A stretch of DNA of 64,000 nt from Caldilineaceae bacterium (GCA_020634755.1 JACKBC010000006.1:124001-188000), one strand, 5' to 3'; positions 42,334 through 50,894 are shown, counted from the first letter of the stretch. Notes: generated from the letters alone by a model not told the origin. Numbers and translations are program-made.

Positions 42334-42903
42334 ATGGACCAAGTAGAAGACAAACGCACCGCCATCCTGGAAGCCACGCTGCGGCTCATCTCCCAATACG
42401 GCTTTCACGGCACGGCCATGTCCAAAGTAGCCAAGGAAGCGGGCGTCAGCGCCGGGATTATCTATCACTATTTTGCCAGCAAAGATGCGCTGATCGATGA
42501 ACTCTATCGGACGCTCAAGCGCCGCTCCAGCCAGGCCATGCTGGCAGGATTTGATGCGGATCGGCCGTTGCGCGGCCAAATTCGACTAATCTTGCAAAAC
42601 ATTTTTCGCTACTACATTCAGCATCCCGCCGAATCGGCCTTTGTGGAGCAATATACGCGCTCCCCCTATTTTAGCCCCGCCATCGAAGAAGAAGTGAAGG
42701 GCTGCTATTGGCCGGTGGTGGAAGCGTTCCATCGCGCCCAGGCCGAGATGTTGATCAAAGAACTGCCCTTCGAAGTGGTAGCCGCGTTGACGCTGGATGT
42801 GGCCACATCGCTGGCGCAAAAGCACGACGCCGGTCTGGTCACCATGACCGATGAGTTAATCGACCGCGTGGTCGATGCATCGTGGGAAGCCATCCGCCGC
42901 TAA
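42334..42903 (+). CDS. TetR/AcrR-family transcriptional regulator
   Basis: This 189-residue repressor has an N-terminal helix-turn-helix: RTAILEATLRLISQYGFHGTAMSKVAKEAGVSAG followed by IIYHYFASKDALIDELY, a textbook TetR_N domain. The C-terminal helical domain (residues about 65-189) holds a ligand pocket of unknown specificity. An operator-like palindrome covers its promoter, and a second, related palindrome lies just after its stop codon in front of the molybdenum hydroxylase operon. This suggests it represses both itself and that operon; induction by the enzyme's substrate would be logical but is inference. Confidence 0.92.
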   Translation: MDQVEDKRTAILEATLRLISQYGFHGTAMSKVAKEAGVSAGIIYHYFASKDALIDELYRTLKRRSSQAMLAGFDADRPLRGQIRLILQNIFRYYIQHPAESAFVEQYTRSPYFSPAIEEEVKGCYWPVVEAFHRAQAEMLIKELPFEVVAALTLDVATSLAQKHDAGLVTMTDELIDRVVDASWEAIRR

Positions 42904-42919
42904 TTTTTTTTGATATTTT

Positions 42920-42937
42920 ATTGAATGAATATTCAGT
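42920..42937. promoter_or_regulatory. Operator-like palindrome O2, downstream of tetR gene
   Basis: ATTGAATGAATATTCAGT matches O1 at 14 of 18 positions, keeping the ATTGAA-GAA-TTCA frame. It lies 297 bases before the start of the molybdenum hydroxylase gene and 17 bases after the regulator's stop. Confidence 0.55.
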
Positions 42938-43102
42938 CTAATCGCCTACGGGGAAATTGTACGCGGATTTTCATCCGCACACCAATTCAGATCTTCGTGT
43001 CATGGATTCTTTCAAGAGAAGCTGGTGGAGCAGCAAACAAACTTCTCAACCGGTACACGCAACACGCAATACGCATAATTCGTGGAATTATTTTTCTATA
43101 AT

Positions 43103-43186
43103 CAGTACACCGCAACGGTGTTGGTGATATAGGCGTCGGTCCCGACAGTTGAATCCGACTCTATCTCTTATCCTTGCGATCTACTG
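43103..43186 (-). mobile_element. 84-bp-family palindromic element, copy 4 (full length)
   Basis: The ends are CAGTACACCGCAA and TTGCGATCTACTG. It is flanked by a perfect 5-bp duplication ATAAT (43098-43102 and 43187-43191). It ends 48 bases before the molybdenum hydroxylase ATG, so it forms most of that gene's immediate leader. Confidence 0.85.
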
Positions 43187-43233
43187 ATAATAGGCTAAGC
43201 TAAAATTTGATAGCGTAAAGGAGACATGCCTTC

Positions 43234-45915
43234 ATGCAAACCACGCTAAATGGCCAATTGCTCGACTTTGAGCCACGGGCCACCGAAACCGCATTGGACG
43301 TGATCCGCCAGCGCGCCGGGCTCACCGGGACCAAGCTGGCCTGCGGCGGCGGCATCTGCGGCGCTTGCACCGTGCTGGTGGATGGAATGCCCACATGCAG
43401 TTGCCTCATGCCCGCCACCCACATGGAGAACAAGCAGATTCAGACCGTGGAGGCGCACGGTGCGCAGAATCTGCATCCGGTGCAAAAGGCGCTCATTGCC
43501 CACGACGGCTTGCAGTGCGGCTTCTGCACGCCCGGCTTTGTCAACAGCGGCATTGCTTTCTACGAGCAGTGGCGCCAAGCCCGCGGCACAGAGACGCCCA
43601 CGCGTGATGAAGTGGCGCTGGCGCTGGGCGGCAACCTCTGCCGCTGCGCCGCCTATGTGGGCATCTATGCCGCCATTCAACAGGCCTGTGCCGGCGATTT
43701 TGACGCCGTAAATGAAGTGCAGCCGCCGCGCGTGGATGCGTTGGAAAAGGTGACCGGCGCCGCCAAATATACGGTCGATGTGGTTCTGCCCGGCCAGTTA
43801 GAAGGCAAAATTCTGCGCTCTGCGTATCCCCATGCCATGATCAAAGCGGTGGATGTGGCGGCCGCACGCGCCATGGACGGCGTCGTAGCTGTGGCCGATC
43901 TGATGGAGGGCCAAACCCGCGTGCGTTACGTAGGCCAGCCCATTTATGGCGTGGCCGCCGTCGATGAACGCACCGCCGCGGCCGCACTGGCGGCCATCCG
44001 CGTTGACTATGACGTGCAGCCCGCCGTCATCGGTATGGAACAAGCCCAAGCAGACGGCGCGCCTGAAGTTTACGCCGATGACAAAAGCCATATTCCCGTG
44101 TCGGCAGAAGGCTTCAACTTACCCGGAACCTGGCAAAACAATGTGCGCCGCAGCCTGGTCAAAGCCACTTCCTGGCGACCGGCCGCGGCCCGCCGCCGGG
44201 TGGATGCGGCGCGCGCGGGCCAGCCCACCAACTTGGTTGAGCATACGTACCGCAATGCTCAGCAGGTCCACACCACGCTGGAGCCACACGCCAGCCTGGC
44301 CAGCTGGGATGGCCCCGACCAGCTCACCGTCTACGCCTCCACGCAGGGCGTACACGCGCTGCGCACCATTTTGGCCGACCATTTTGATCTGGAGAAGGAG
44401 CAAGTGCAGGTCCACAGCCAATATATTGGGGGCGGCTTTGGCGGCAAACAGCGCATGTATGCCGAAATCATTGCCGCCGTCACGCTGGCCCGCTACGCCA
44501 ATGCGCCGGTGCGTGTGGTTGGCAGCCGCGTGGACGAATTGAGCTACGCCAGCTTGCGACCCGGCGTTGTCACCCAGGCGGCGCTGGTGACCAAGGCCGA
44601 TGGCGCCCCAGAAGCCATGACCATCAAAGCGTTTGGCGACAGCGGCGTAGCCATCGGCTCGCTGGGCGCCACCATGTATGGCCTGGCGGCGCCGCGCGTT
44701 TTGCGCGATATGGAAGACGCCAACGTGGTCAACAACACGCCGCCCGGCTCCCCGTTCCGCGGGCCGGATATTCCGCCCGTGCTCTGGGCCATTGAGCAGG
44801 CGGCCGATGAGGCGGCCTGCAAGCACAATTTGGACCCCGTGGCCTTGCGCCGCAAGTGGTTTCCAGACCACGAAATTCGCAACCGCCTGCTGGATTGGGT
44901 GGAAGCGCTGCCGGTCTGGCAAGGCCGCAGCGCTGTGGCCAGTAGTGCCGGGCGCTATAAGCAGGGCGTCGGCCTGGCCATGGCCAGCTGGGCGTTTATC
45001 TATAACCCGGATGTGCAGGTGACGGTGAGTTCATCGCCAACGGGAATTACCGTCAGCACGGCCACCCAAGATATTGGTAACGGCACGCGCACGGCGCTGG
45101 CCAAAGCAGTTGAAGATGTTCTGGGCATTCCCCGCAACCAAGTGGTCGTTCAGATCGGCGCGGCCGATCTGCCCTTGGGGCCGGTGGCGGGCGGCAGCCA
45201 GGTGACCAGCTCGGTCTATCCCACGGCTCATAAAGCGGCTCAAGACGTGATGGCGCACCTGGTCAAGGAGGCCGAAAGCCGGTTGGGCTTGCAAAATGTG
45301 CGGGCCGTCAATGGTGGCGTTGAACATGCCGCCGGCTTTACGCCCTGGTCGGCCATTTTGGCGCAGGCCGCTCCCTTTAGCGCCACCGACAAGCGCGGCG
45401 CCGAGCGCGGTCCGCTGGGGTTGCGCATCAACATGTCGCGCGGCGAGGATGACCCGGCCATCGGCATGCGCATGGGTCACGCCGCGGTTGTGGCGCAAGT
45501 GGAGGTGGACACGCGGCTGGGCAAAATTCGCCCGCTACACATGTGGAGCAGACTGGCCGTGGGCAACATTCACGTGTCCGAACTGGCGCGCAGCCAGGTG
45601 TACGGCGGCGTGATCCAGGGGCTGGGCTATGCGCTTTACGAGCAGAAACAGTATGACCTGGCAACCGGTCATACACTGAGCGCCAACCTCAATGACTATC
45701 GCATTCCCGGCATTGGGGACGCGCCTGAAATCACGGTCGATTTTGATGAAAAAGGCTTTGAAGAGATTCGTGGCCAAGGCGTCGGGCTGGCCGAGTTGGC
45801 TACCGTGGGCGTGGCCGCGGCGGTGGGCAATGCCGTGCATCATGCCACTGGCTGGCGTCCGCTCAACACGCCGATCACACCGCTGGATGTGGTGGCGGGA
45901 CTGAAGGGGAGATAA
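43234..45915 (+). CDS. Fused [2Fe-2S] and molybdopterin subunits of a xanthine-dehydrogenase-family molybdenum hydroxylase
   Basis: This 893-residue protein combines two subunits. Residues 1-155 are the iron-sulfur unit: plant-type cluster cysteines C37, C42, C45, C55 (ACGGGICGACTVLVDG...TC) and helical cluster C95, C98, C136, C138 (QCGFCTPGF, GNLCRC). Residues about 160-893 are the molybdopterin unit, starting PPRVDALEKVTGAAKYTVD, with HTTLEPHASLASW, GGGFGGK at 399-405, TPPGSPFRGP and the likely catalytic Glu854 in GQGVGLAELATVG. The CO-dehydrogenase loop AYxCSFR is absent, so it hydroxylates an N-heterocycle or aldehyde. It is followed, three bases later, by the FAD subunit. Confidence 0.92.
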   Translation: MQTTLNGQLLDFEPRATETALDVIRQRAGLTGTKLACGGGICGACTVLVDGMPTCSCLMPATHMENKQIQTVEAHGAQNLHPVQKALIAHDGLQCGFCTPGFVNSGIAFYEQWRQARGTETPTRDEVALALGGNLCRCAAYVGIYAAIQQACAGDFDAVNEVQPPRVDALEKVTGAAKYTVDVVLPGQLEGKILRSAYPHAMIKAVDVAAARAMDGVVAVADLMEGQTRVRYVGQPIYGVAAVDERTAAAALAAIRVDYDVQPAVIGMEQAQADGAPEVYADDKSHIPVSAEGFNLPGTWQNNVRRSLVKATSWRPAAARRRVDAARAGQPTNLVEHTYRNAQQVHTTLEPHASLASWDGPDQLTVYASTQGVHALRTILADHFDLEKEQVQVHSQYIGGGFGGKQRMYAEIIAAVTLARYANAPVRVVGSRVDELSYASLRPGVVTQAALVTKADGAPEAMTIKAFGDSGVAIGSLGATMYGLAAPRVLRDMEDANVVNNTPPGSPFRGPDIPPVLWAIEQAADEAACKHNLDPVALRRKWFPDHEIRNRLLDWVEALPVWQGRSAVASSAGRYKQGVGLAMASWAFIYNPDVQVTVSSSPTGITVSTATQDIGNGTRTALAKAVEDVLGIPRNQVVVQIGAADLPLGPVAGGSQVTSSVYPTAHKAAQDVMAHLVKEAESRLGLQNVRAVNGGVEHAAGFTPWSAILAQAAPFSATDKRGAERGPLGLRINMSRGEDDPAIGMRMGHAAVVAQVEVDTRLGKIRPLHMWSRLAVGNIHVSELARSQVYGGVIQGLGYALYEQKQYDLATGHTLSANLNDYRIPGIGDAPEITVDFDEKGFEEIRGQGVGLAELATVGVAAAVGNAVHHATGWRPLNTPITPLDVVAGLKGR

Positions 45916-45917
45916 GC

Positions 45918-46868
45918 ATGTTAACCATCATTACCAAACCTGAAGAAGTTCAAAACACCGCCGGTGAAATCCGCGCCGGCGGTACAGATTTGCACGACCG
46001 TTATCACCTGGGCGTCTCGGCTGGACCCATTGTGGATATTTACAAACTGAAGTCATTTAACGATGGTGAGTTAGGCGCCATTACGCAAGCGGCCGACGAC
46101 TCCACCCATATTGGCGCGCTGGCTACCATTGACCAAGTGGCGCGCGATCCGATTGTGACACAGCACTATGCCGGTCTGGCCAAAGCGGCGGCTGGCCTGG
46201 CCACGCCGCAAATTCGTTCTGCCGCCAGCATGGGGGGCGCGCTATTGCAGCGCACGCGCTGCTGGTTTTTCCGGCATCCCCACTATGTCTGTTACAAAAA
46301 GGGCGGCGATGGCTGTTTTGCCCGCGCCCGCCACAACCCCAATGGCGTCATTTTTGACGCCGGCGGCTGCGTCTATCCGCATCCGTCCACGCTGGGCATG
46401 GCGCTGCTGGCCTACGAGGCCGAAGTGGAAGTGTATGGTCAGGGACGCCGCCCCATTGTCGCCTTATATGGCGACGGTTCCGACCCCACCCGCGACCATT
46501 TACTGGCGCCCAATGAGCTGCTCACCTATGTTCATCTGCCGCCGCCCGTAGCCAACGAACGCACCGCGTATTTCCGCGCCATTGGCCGCTTTGAGGCCGA
46601 ATGGCCCATTGTGGAATGCATGGTGCGCCTAGTGGTGGAGGAGGGTGCCATCACCTTTGCCCGCGTGGGTGCGGGGGGCGTGGCGGCAGTCCCTCTGCGT
46701 TTGGCCAATGTGGAAGCTGAGTTGGTTGGGCAGCCGGCCACCCAGGCCACCATCGAGCGTGCATCCACCGTGGCGGCGGCGGGCGCCAATCCGCTGCCGC
46801 ATACGGCGCCCAAGGTTGATTTCCTGGTGGGCGCGCTGCTGCATACGCTGGAACAGGCGTTGGATTAG
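45918..46868 (+). CDS. FAD-binding subunit of the molybdenum hydroxylase, with a four-cysteine cluster loop
   Basis: This 316-residue medium subunit (CoxM/XdhB/PaoB type) passes electrons from the fused subunit to an acceptor. FAD-binding motifs are AGGTDLHDR near residue 20 and 'TPQIRSAASMGGALLQRTRCWFFRH'. Unlike CoxM, it has four cysteines in an insert: C115, C125, C133 and C151 (TRCWFF, YVCYKK, GCFARA, GGCVYP). PaoB/YagS and the 4-hydroxybenzoyl-CoA reductase beta subunit bind an additional [4Fe-4S] cluster with such a loop, so this one probably does as well. The ATG follows the large subunit stop after two bases, indicating translational coupling. Confidence 0.9.
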   Translation: MLTIITKPEEVQNTAGEIRAGGTDLHDRYHLGVSAGPIVDIYKLKSFNDGELGAITQAADDSTHIGALATIDQVARDPIVTQHYAGLAKAAAGLATPQIRSAASMGGALLQRTRCWFFRHPHYVCYKKGGDGCFARARHNPNGVIFDAGGCVYPHPSTLGMALLAYEAEVEVYGQGRRPIVALYGDGSDPTRDHLLAPNELLTYVHLPPPVANERTAYFRAIGRFEAEWPIVECMVRLVVEEGAITFARVGAGGVAAVPLRLANVEAELVGQPATQATIERASTVAAAGANPLPHTAPKVDFLVGALLHTLEQALD

Positions 46869-46877
46869 ACATTACAC

Positions 46878-46957
46878 GACTTACGCAGCGCCTGTGGATT
46901 GGCAAGAGTGAATTCGTTTGTATTTGACACCTTTTTAGTCGAGGCTTGCGTAAGTCC
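46878..46957 (-). mobile_element. ACGCAA-type palindromic element, copy 5
   Basis: The ends are GACTTACGCAGCGCC and GGCTTGCGTAAGTCC, in inverse orientation to copies 1-4. It starts nine bases after the FAD-subunit stop codon and ends 13 bases before the chosen thpR ATG. A reading frame runs through it into thpR. Confidence 0.7.
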
Positions 46958-46970
46958 TGATTATTTCAAC

Positions 46971-47588
46971 ATGACGATGCGGACCTTTATTGCTCTTGAA
47001 TTTCCACCCACCATCCATGCGCAGCTTGCCGATGCTGCCCAACGCTTGCGCAGCTATCTGCGTTCCCAACGCGCGCCGGATTGTCTGCGCTGGGCCGGAC
47101 TGCACAACGCCCACCTGACGCTGCGCTTTCTGGGCGATACCACGTCGGTCCAAGCACGGCTGCTGGCCGATGCGCTGGCGGACATTGCCCAACACCAGCC
47201 GCCATTTGAGCTGATGCTGGGCCACATCGACGCCTTTCCCAATGTGCGCCAACCGCGCGTGCTCTGGCTGGGTGTGGCGGGGGATGTGGCGCCACTCCAC
47301 ACGCTCCACAGCGCCATCGAGCAGCGCGTGACGCACGCCGGTTTCCCGGCTGAAACGCGGCCTTTCTCGCCGCACATTACGCTGGCGCGCGCCAATCAAC
47401 GGGCCAGCCGCGCCGACCTGCGCCTGCTTGGGCAGTTGGTGCAGGAATACGCAGAGACCATCGCCCAACCCCAAATGTCTCGTTTCCAGGTTACCGAGCT
47501 TGTGCACATGCAGAGCCAGCTTCAGCGCGGCGGCGCTGTGCATACGTCGTTGGGGCGCTTTCAGTTTGGCGCATCCACGAAAGCCTAA
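46971..47588 (+). CDS. thpR: RNA 2',3'-cyclic phosphodiesterase (2H superfamily)
   Basis: This 205-residue protein is read from ATG 46971 (M-T-M-RTFIALEF); ATG 46977 is equally good. The open frame extends 24 codons further upstream, but those lie in a palindromic element and are probably not native. The two catalytic 2H motifs are HLTLRFLG and HITLAR. The enzyme opens 2',3'-cyclic phosphate ends of RNA, and some relatives ligate RNA. A GGAVHTSLGRFQF ending is typical. The TAA stop (47586-47588) is also the left target duplication of the 131-bp element. Confidence 0.9.
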   Translation: MTMRTFIALEFPPTIHAQLADAAQRLRSYLRSQRAPDCLRWAGLHNAHLTLRFLGDTTSVQARLLADALADIAQHQPPFELMLGHIDAFPNVRQPRVLWLGVAGDVAPLHTLHSAIEQRVTHAGFPAETRPFSPHITLARANQRASRADLRLLGQLVQEYAETIAQPQMSRFQVTELVHMQSQLQRGGAVHTSLGRFQFGASTKA

Positions 47589-47719
47589 GAAGCAGTCTGA
47601 AAAGTCACAATTGGGTCCAAAAATATGCCGGGAAAGGGCCAATTGCGCATGATGTGATGAGGATTTTGGGGCCCTTTCCCGGCATATGACACACCTGAAC
47701 CACCTTTTCAGGCAGCTTC
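47589..47719 (-). mobile_element. 131-bp palindromic MITE-like element, copy 2
   Basis: It has the same length as copy 1 (5223-5353) in the opposite orientation. The terminal repeats begin GAAGCAGTCTGAAAAGT, and the flanking duplication TAA lies at 47586-47588 and 47720-47722. Its central stem reads ATGCCGGGAAAGGGCC where copy 1 has ATTCCGGGAAAGGGCC, and the opposite arm changes to match. The left duplication is the thpR stop codon. Confidence 0.85.
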
Positions 47720-47799
47720 TAACGTATATTTCGCCAAGTGGTTGGGCATAGAAACCAGATGTCTGCCAGGCACCTGGTTTCTACTCTCGTTTGCAGGCC

Positions 47800-49200
47800 T
47801 CACTGCAAAGCGATTTCTGCAAACGCCGCCCGCAATGCCTCTCCGCGAAAAGGTCGTCCCGGCTTCCCCCGCTGATCGTATCCCACGCTCCAGGTGGGCT
47901 GCCAGGCTAATCGTTCAGCGCCCCAAGCGTTGGCGTTGCGCAGGGTGGACCAGGGCGCGTCGTCACGCCAGCGCCAGAGCAGGCCGCCCGGCCCCATGCC
48001 GGTGTGAATGGCAATCTGAATGGCAAAGGGTTGCCCGGCTTCCAGCCTGGGCCCCAGCCAATAACGCGGGCTGCGCCCAGGCTCCGGGCTCAATAAGAGG
48101 GCCGCCCGCTGTTCTGCGCCCATGAGCCCGATCCAAAAGGGGGCGAGCTGCGGTCCTGCATTCCACATGCTCAGCAAGGTTTGTGGCGTGCCGTCCGCGG
48201 CATCCGCCGTAATCCCCTCAAAGCGCCAGATGACCAGATGTGCATTCCCAGCGGCCTCGGCGTTGGGCAGCACAAAGGGCGCATCTTGTACGCCGTGCGT
48301 CAGCTCATGCCATGCGGATTCTGATGGCAGCGCCAGCGGCCAGTGCAGCCACTCGCGCGCCTGGCCATTGGTGTCCAACACCTGGTAGCGCAGGCCGTCG
48401 GCATCCAACGCACACTGGACGGCGTGCAGATATTCGGTGGCGGGCGTCAGGGGCAGCGTGCCGGCGCCGCCGGTGAGGATTTGCAGCACGCCCTGCTGCA
48501 CCTGCACATCAAAGGCCATAATGTGGCTGCACAGATAGGCCAACACGTTGTGCTCCACCAGGATTTGCCAGAAGGCGCGTCCATTTTCTGCTTCAATCGT
48601 CCGTTGATATTCACCGGCATAGCCGTTGATGGGATGGACCGGGTGGTGGCCCAGCACCAACTTGTGGCGGGCGTCGGCGTGATCCCGTAGTGTCTGCGCC
48701 AGCCAGGCCGTCTCCACGCGGCCTTCGCCGCCCAAGCCAGACCACATGGTGTTGACAAAGATGAGCAGCAGGTCGCCCCGGCGCACAAAGTAGCTGAGAC
48801 CGCGCTGTGCTGCTGGCCCATTTTGCGGCAGGTGGGCCAGCACCTGGCGAAAGACTTGCTCGCTGGCCGGATCGTAGGCGGTGTGATTGGCCGGGCAGTG
48901 GTAAAGCGGCGTCATGGCGCGGTCCAGCCAGGCCATTTCGTGCTCCAGCCAATAGCGCCACTGGGCGCGCAGCGCTTCATCATCAGCCAGCAACCCTTTG
49001 ATCTCATCGCCTAGAAAGCAGATAAACGTCGGCGGTGGCTCGAGCCGAGCAATGACCTGATTGACATCGGCAAAATTGGCTTCATGCGGCCCGCCGCGAA
49101 TGCCCGAGCAGCAGTCGCCGTAAACGATAAAGTTGTGACCGTCTGGCTGCGGCGTAAGGGCCGGAATTTTGTGAGAAAGTGATTGAGGCAAATCGGACAT
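47800..49200 (-). CDS. Metallophosphoesterase-like protein with a C-terminal beta domain
   Basis: This 466-residue protein resembles the calcineurin-like fold in its first 260 residues, but the motifs are partly altered: YGDCCSG (usual GDxHG), FLGDEI, ANHTAYD (usual GNHD), LGHHPVHP, then CSHIMAFDVQ (usual GHxH). Enough metal ligands may remain for activity. The rest (from about 300) is beta-rich with WRFEGITADAADGT and LWRWRDDAPWSTL, perhaps a binding domain. No signal peptide. It lies 19 bases downstream of the radical SAM gene on the same strand, so an operon is likely. Confidence 0.75.
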   Translation of the reverse strand: MSDLPQSLSHKIPALTPQPDGHNFIVYGDCCSGIRGGPHEANFADVNQVIARLEPPPTFICFLGDEIKGLLADDEALRAQWRYWLEHEMAWLDRAMTPLYHCPANHTAYDPASEQVFRQVLAHLPQNGPAAQRGLSYFVRRGDLLLIFVNTMWSGLGGEGRVETAWLAQTLRDHADARHKLVLGHHPVHPINGYAGEYQRTIEAENGRAFWQILVEHNVLAYLCSHIMAFDVQVQQGVLQILTGGAGTLPLTPATEYLHAVQCALDADGLRYQVLDTNGQAREWLHWPLALPSESAWHELTHGVQDAPFVLPNAEAAGNAHLVIWRFEGITADAADGTPQTLLSMWNAGPQLAPFWIGLMGAEQRAALLLSPEPGRSPRYWLGPRLEAGQPFAIQIAIHTGMGPGGLLWRWRDDAPWSTLRNANAWGAERLAWQPTWSVGYDQRGKPGRPFRGEALRAAFAEIALQ

Positions 49201-49219
49201 AATCCTTTGTGGTTATATT

Positions 49220-50593
49220 TCAGTGGGCAGCCTGTTCACCAAAGCCGCCCAATATGCTTTCAAGGACGGGTAGGGCCGCGTTTACTTGGCGCAGCCGAAT
49301 CACCCAATCCCACAGTGGTTCAAACTTTTTCCAGCCGCCCGCATAGGCCACGTGGCGCAGCGCGCCTTTGAGGTTGGATTTGGCGCTGGCGCCGCGTAGA
49401 ATGTTGCGCCATTGATAGAACTCTTTATATGCTCGCCAATACCCCGCGTCCAGCGCCTCCGGGGTAAGCTTGGCCGGCTGAAAGACCACGTGGCGCGTGT
49501 CATATTGATCCCAATTTGTGTGCAGAATGCGTCCTTGTTGCGCCATGCGCTTATAGAGCAGCGTGCCGGGGTACGGCGTCAAAATGTGAAAGGTAGCGGT
49601 TTCAATGCCGTGCTGGACGGCCCAATCCACCGTGCGCGCAAAGACATTTTCGTCATCCTCATCCATGCCAAAGACAAAGCTGCCGTTGATCATCACCCCG
49701 TTGTCGTGCAGCCGCTGGATGGCCGCGGCATAATCCTTGTTCAGATTTTGGTACTTCTGTTGGGCGCGCAGGTTGTTGGCATTGAGCGTTTCAAAGCCCA
49801 CAAAGAGGCTGCGCAAGCCGCTGTCTACGGCCTTCTCCAGCAAGCCGGGTCGCAATATAGACTGGACGGTTCCTGCCGCCTGCCACAAGCGCCCCATGCC
49901 GATCATACCGTCAAAAAGGCCGGCTGCAAAGGACGCATTGCCAAAGAGATGGTCGTCCAAAAAATAGAGATGCCGCCCCGGCAACCGCTCAATTTCGGCC
50001 AGAGCCATGTCAATACTTTGGGTATAAAACCCTTTGCCGCCCTCAAAAAAGGCTTCCTTGTAGCAGAAGTCGCACTTGTGCGGACAGCCCCGCGACACCA
50101 CAATCGAATTGGGCACCAAATAGAGATACTGTTTGAGCAGATCGCGGCGAATGGGTGGCAGCCCGGCCAATGTGCGCACCTGCGAGCGGTAAAGCGGTCG
50201 CGGCTCACCGCGTCGAAAGTCCTCTAAAAATTGGGGCCAAATATCTTCGCCCGGCCCCAAGAAAATCGAATCCGCATGGCGCGCCGCTTCCTCCGGCAGC
50301 GAGGTTACGTGCAGGCCGCCCAGCGCCACATGCGCCCCCTTGGCGCGGTAGTGGTCGGCCAGGGCGTATGCACGACGGGCAGATGTGATATATACCTGGA
50401 TCACCACCAAATCTGGCTCGTCGGTCAGATTCAGCTCTTCCACATGTTCATCTTGAATGGTTACTTCGTCATCGGCGTGTAGATACCCAGCTAGCGTGGC
50501 CAACCCCAGCGGTGGAAAAAGCGAATATTTGATCGGACGAAAATAGGGACTCTTGGCCTCGGTCAAGGCCGGCAGGATCATTTTTACCTTCAT
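49220..50593 (-). CDS. B12-binding-domain radical SAM protein
   Basis: This 457-residue protein is read from ATG 50593, which has AGAGG seven bases upstream; the GTG at 50602 overlaps that site. Residues about 1-150 have a cobalamin-binding Rossmann fold without an obvious DxHxxG (FPPLGLATLAGYLHADDEVTIQDEHVEEL). The radical SAM core carries CPHKCDFC in VSRGCPHKCDFCYKE, with FVFGMDEDDENVF and HILTPYPGTLLYKRM later. Relatives methylate or otherwise modify unreactive carbons, for example in hopanoid, phosphonate or cofactor pathways; the substrate is unknown. An 84-bp element lies just upstream. Confidence 0.88.
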   Translation of the reverse strand: MKVKMILPALTEAKSPYFRPIKYSLFPPLGLATLAGYLHADDEVTIQDEHVEELNLTDEPDLVVIQVYITSARRAYALADHYRAKGAHVALGGLHVTSLPEEAARHADSIFLGPGEDIWPQFLEDFRRGEPRPLYRSQVRTLAGLPPIRRDLLKQYLYLVPNSIVVSRGCPHKCDFCYKEAFFEGGKGFYTQSIDMALAEIERLPGRHLYFLDDHLFGNASFAAGLFDGMIGMGRLWQAAGTVQSILRPGLLEKAVDSGLRSLFVGFETLNANNLRAQQKYQNLNKDYAAAIQRLHDNGVMINGSFVFGMDEDDENVFARTVDWAVQHGIETATFHILTPYPGTLLYKRMAQQGRILHTNWDQYDTRHVVFQPAKLTPEALDAGYWRAYKEFYQWRNILRGASAKSNLKGALRHVAYAGGWKKFEPLWDWVIRLRQVNAALPVLESILGGFGEQAAH

Positions 50594-50650
50594 GCCAAAC
50601 ACCTCTGCTTACAAATGAGCTATTCATCCATATCACATACAATGGATAGT

Positions 50651-50734
50651 CAGTAGATCGCAATCGCAAGAGATAGAATCGGATTCAACAAACGAGACCG
50701 ACGCCTATCTCGCCAACACCGTTGCGGTGTACTG
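50651..50734 (+). mobile_element. 84-bp-family palindromic element, copy 5 (full length)
   Basis: The ends are CAGTAGATCGCAA and TTGCGGTGTACTG. It is flanked by a perfect 5-bp duplication ATAGT (50646-50650 and 50735-50739). It lies 57 bases upstream of the radical SAM gene (minus strand). The rest of the 300-base gap shows nothing recognisable. Confidence 0.88.
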
Positions 50735-50894
50735 ATAGTATAACCATCTGCGCATGTGATGACGATAGCCTGTGTGCAGCAAGGCCTTGCACTCAGGTGC
50801 TTGACATATACTTGGCTCTGGCACAGATAAAAATCGACCGCTTGACGAAATGAAGGCGTATTCCTTTTTATCTATGACAACCGCGTGAATACGT

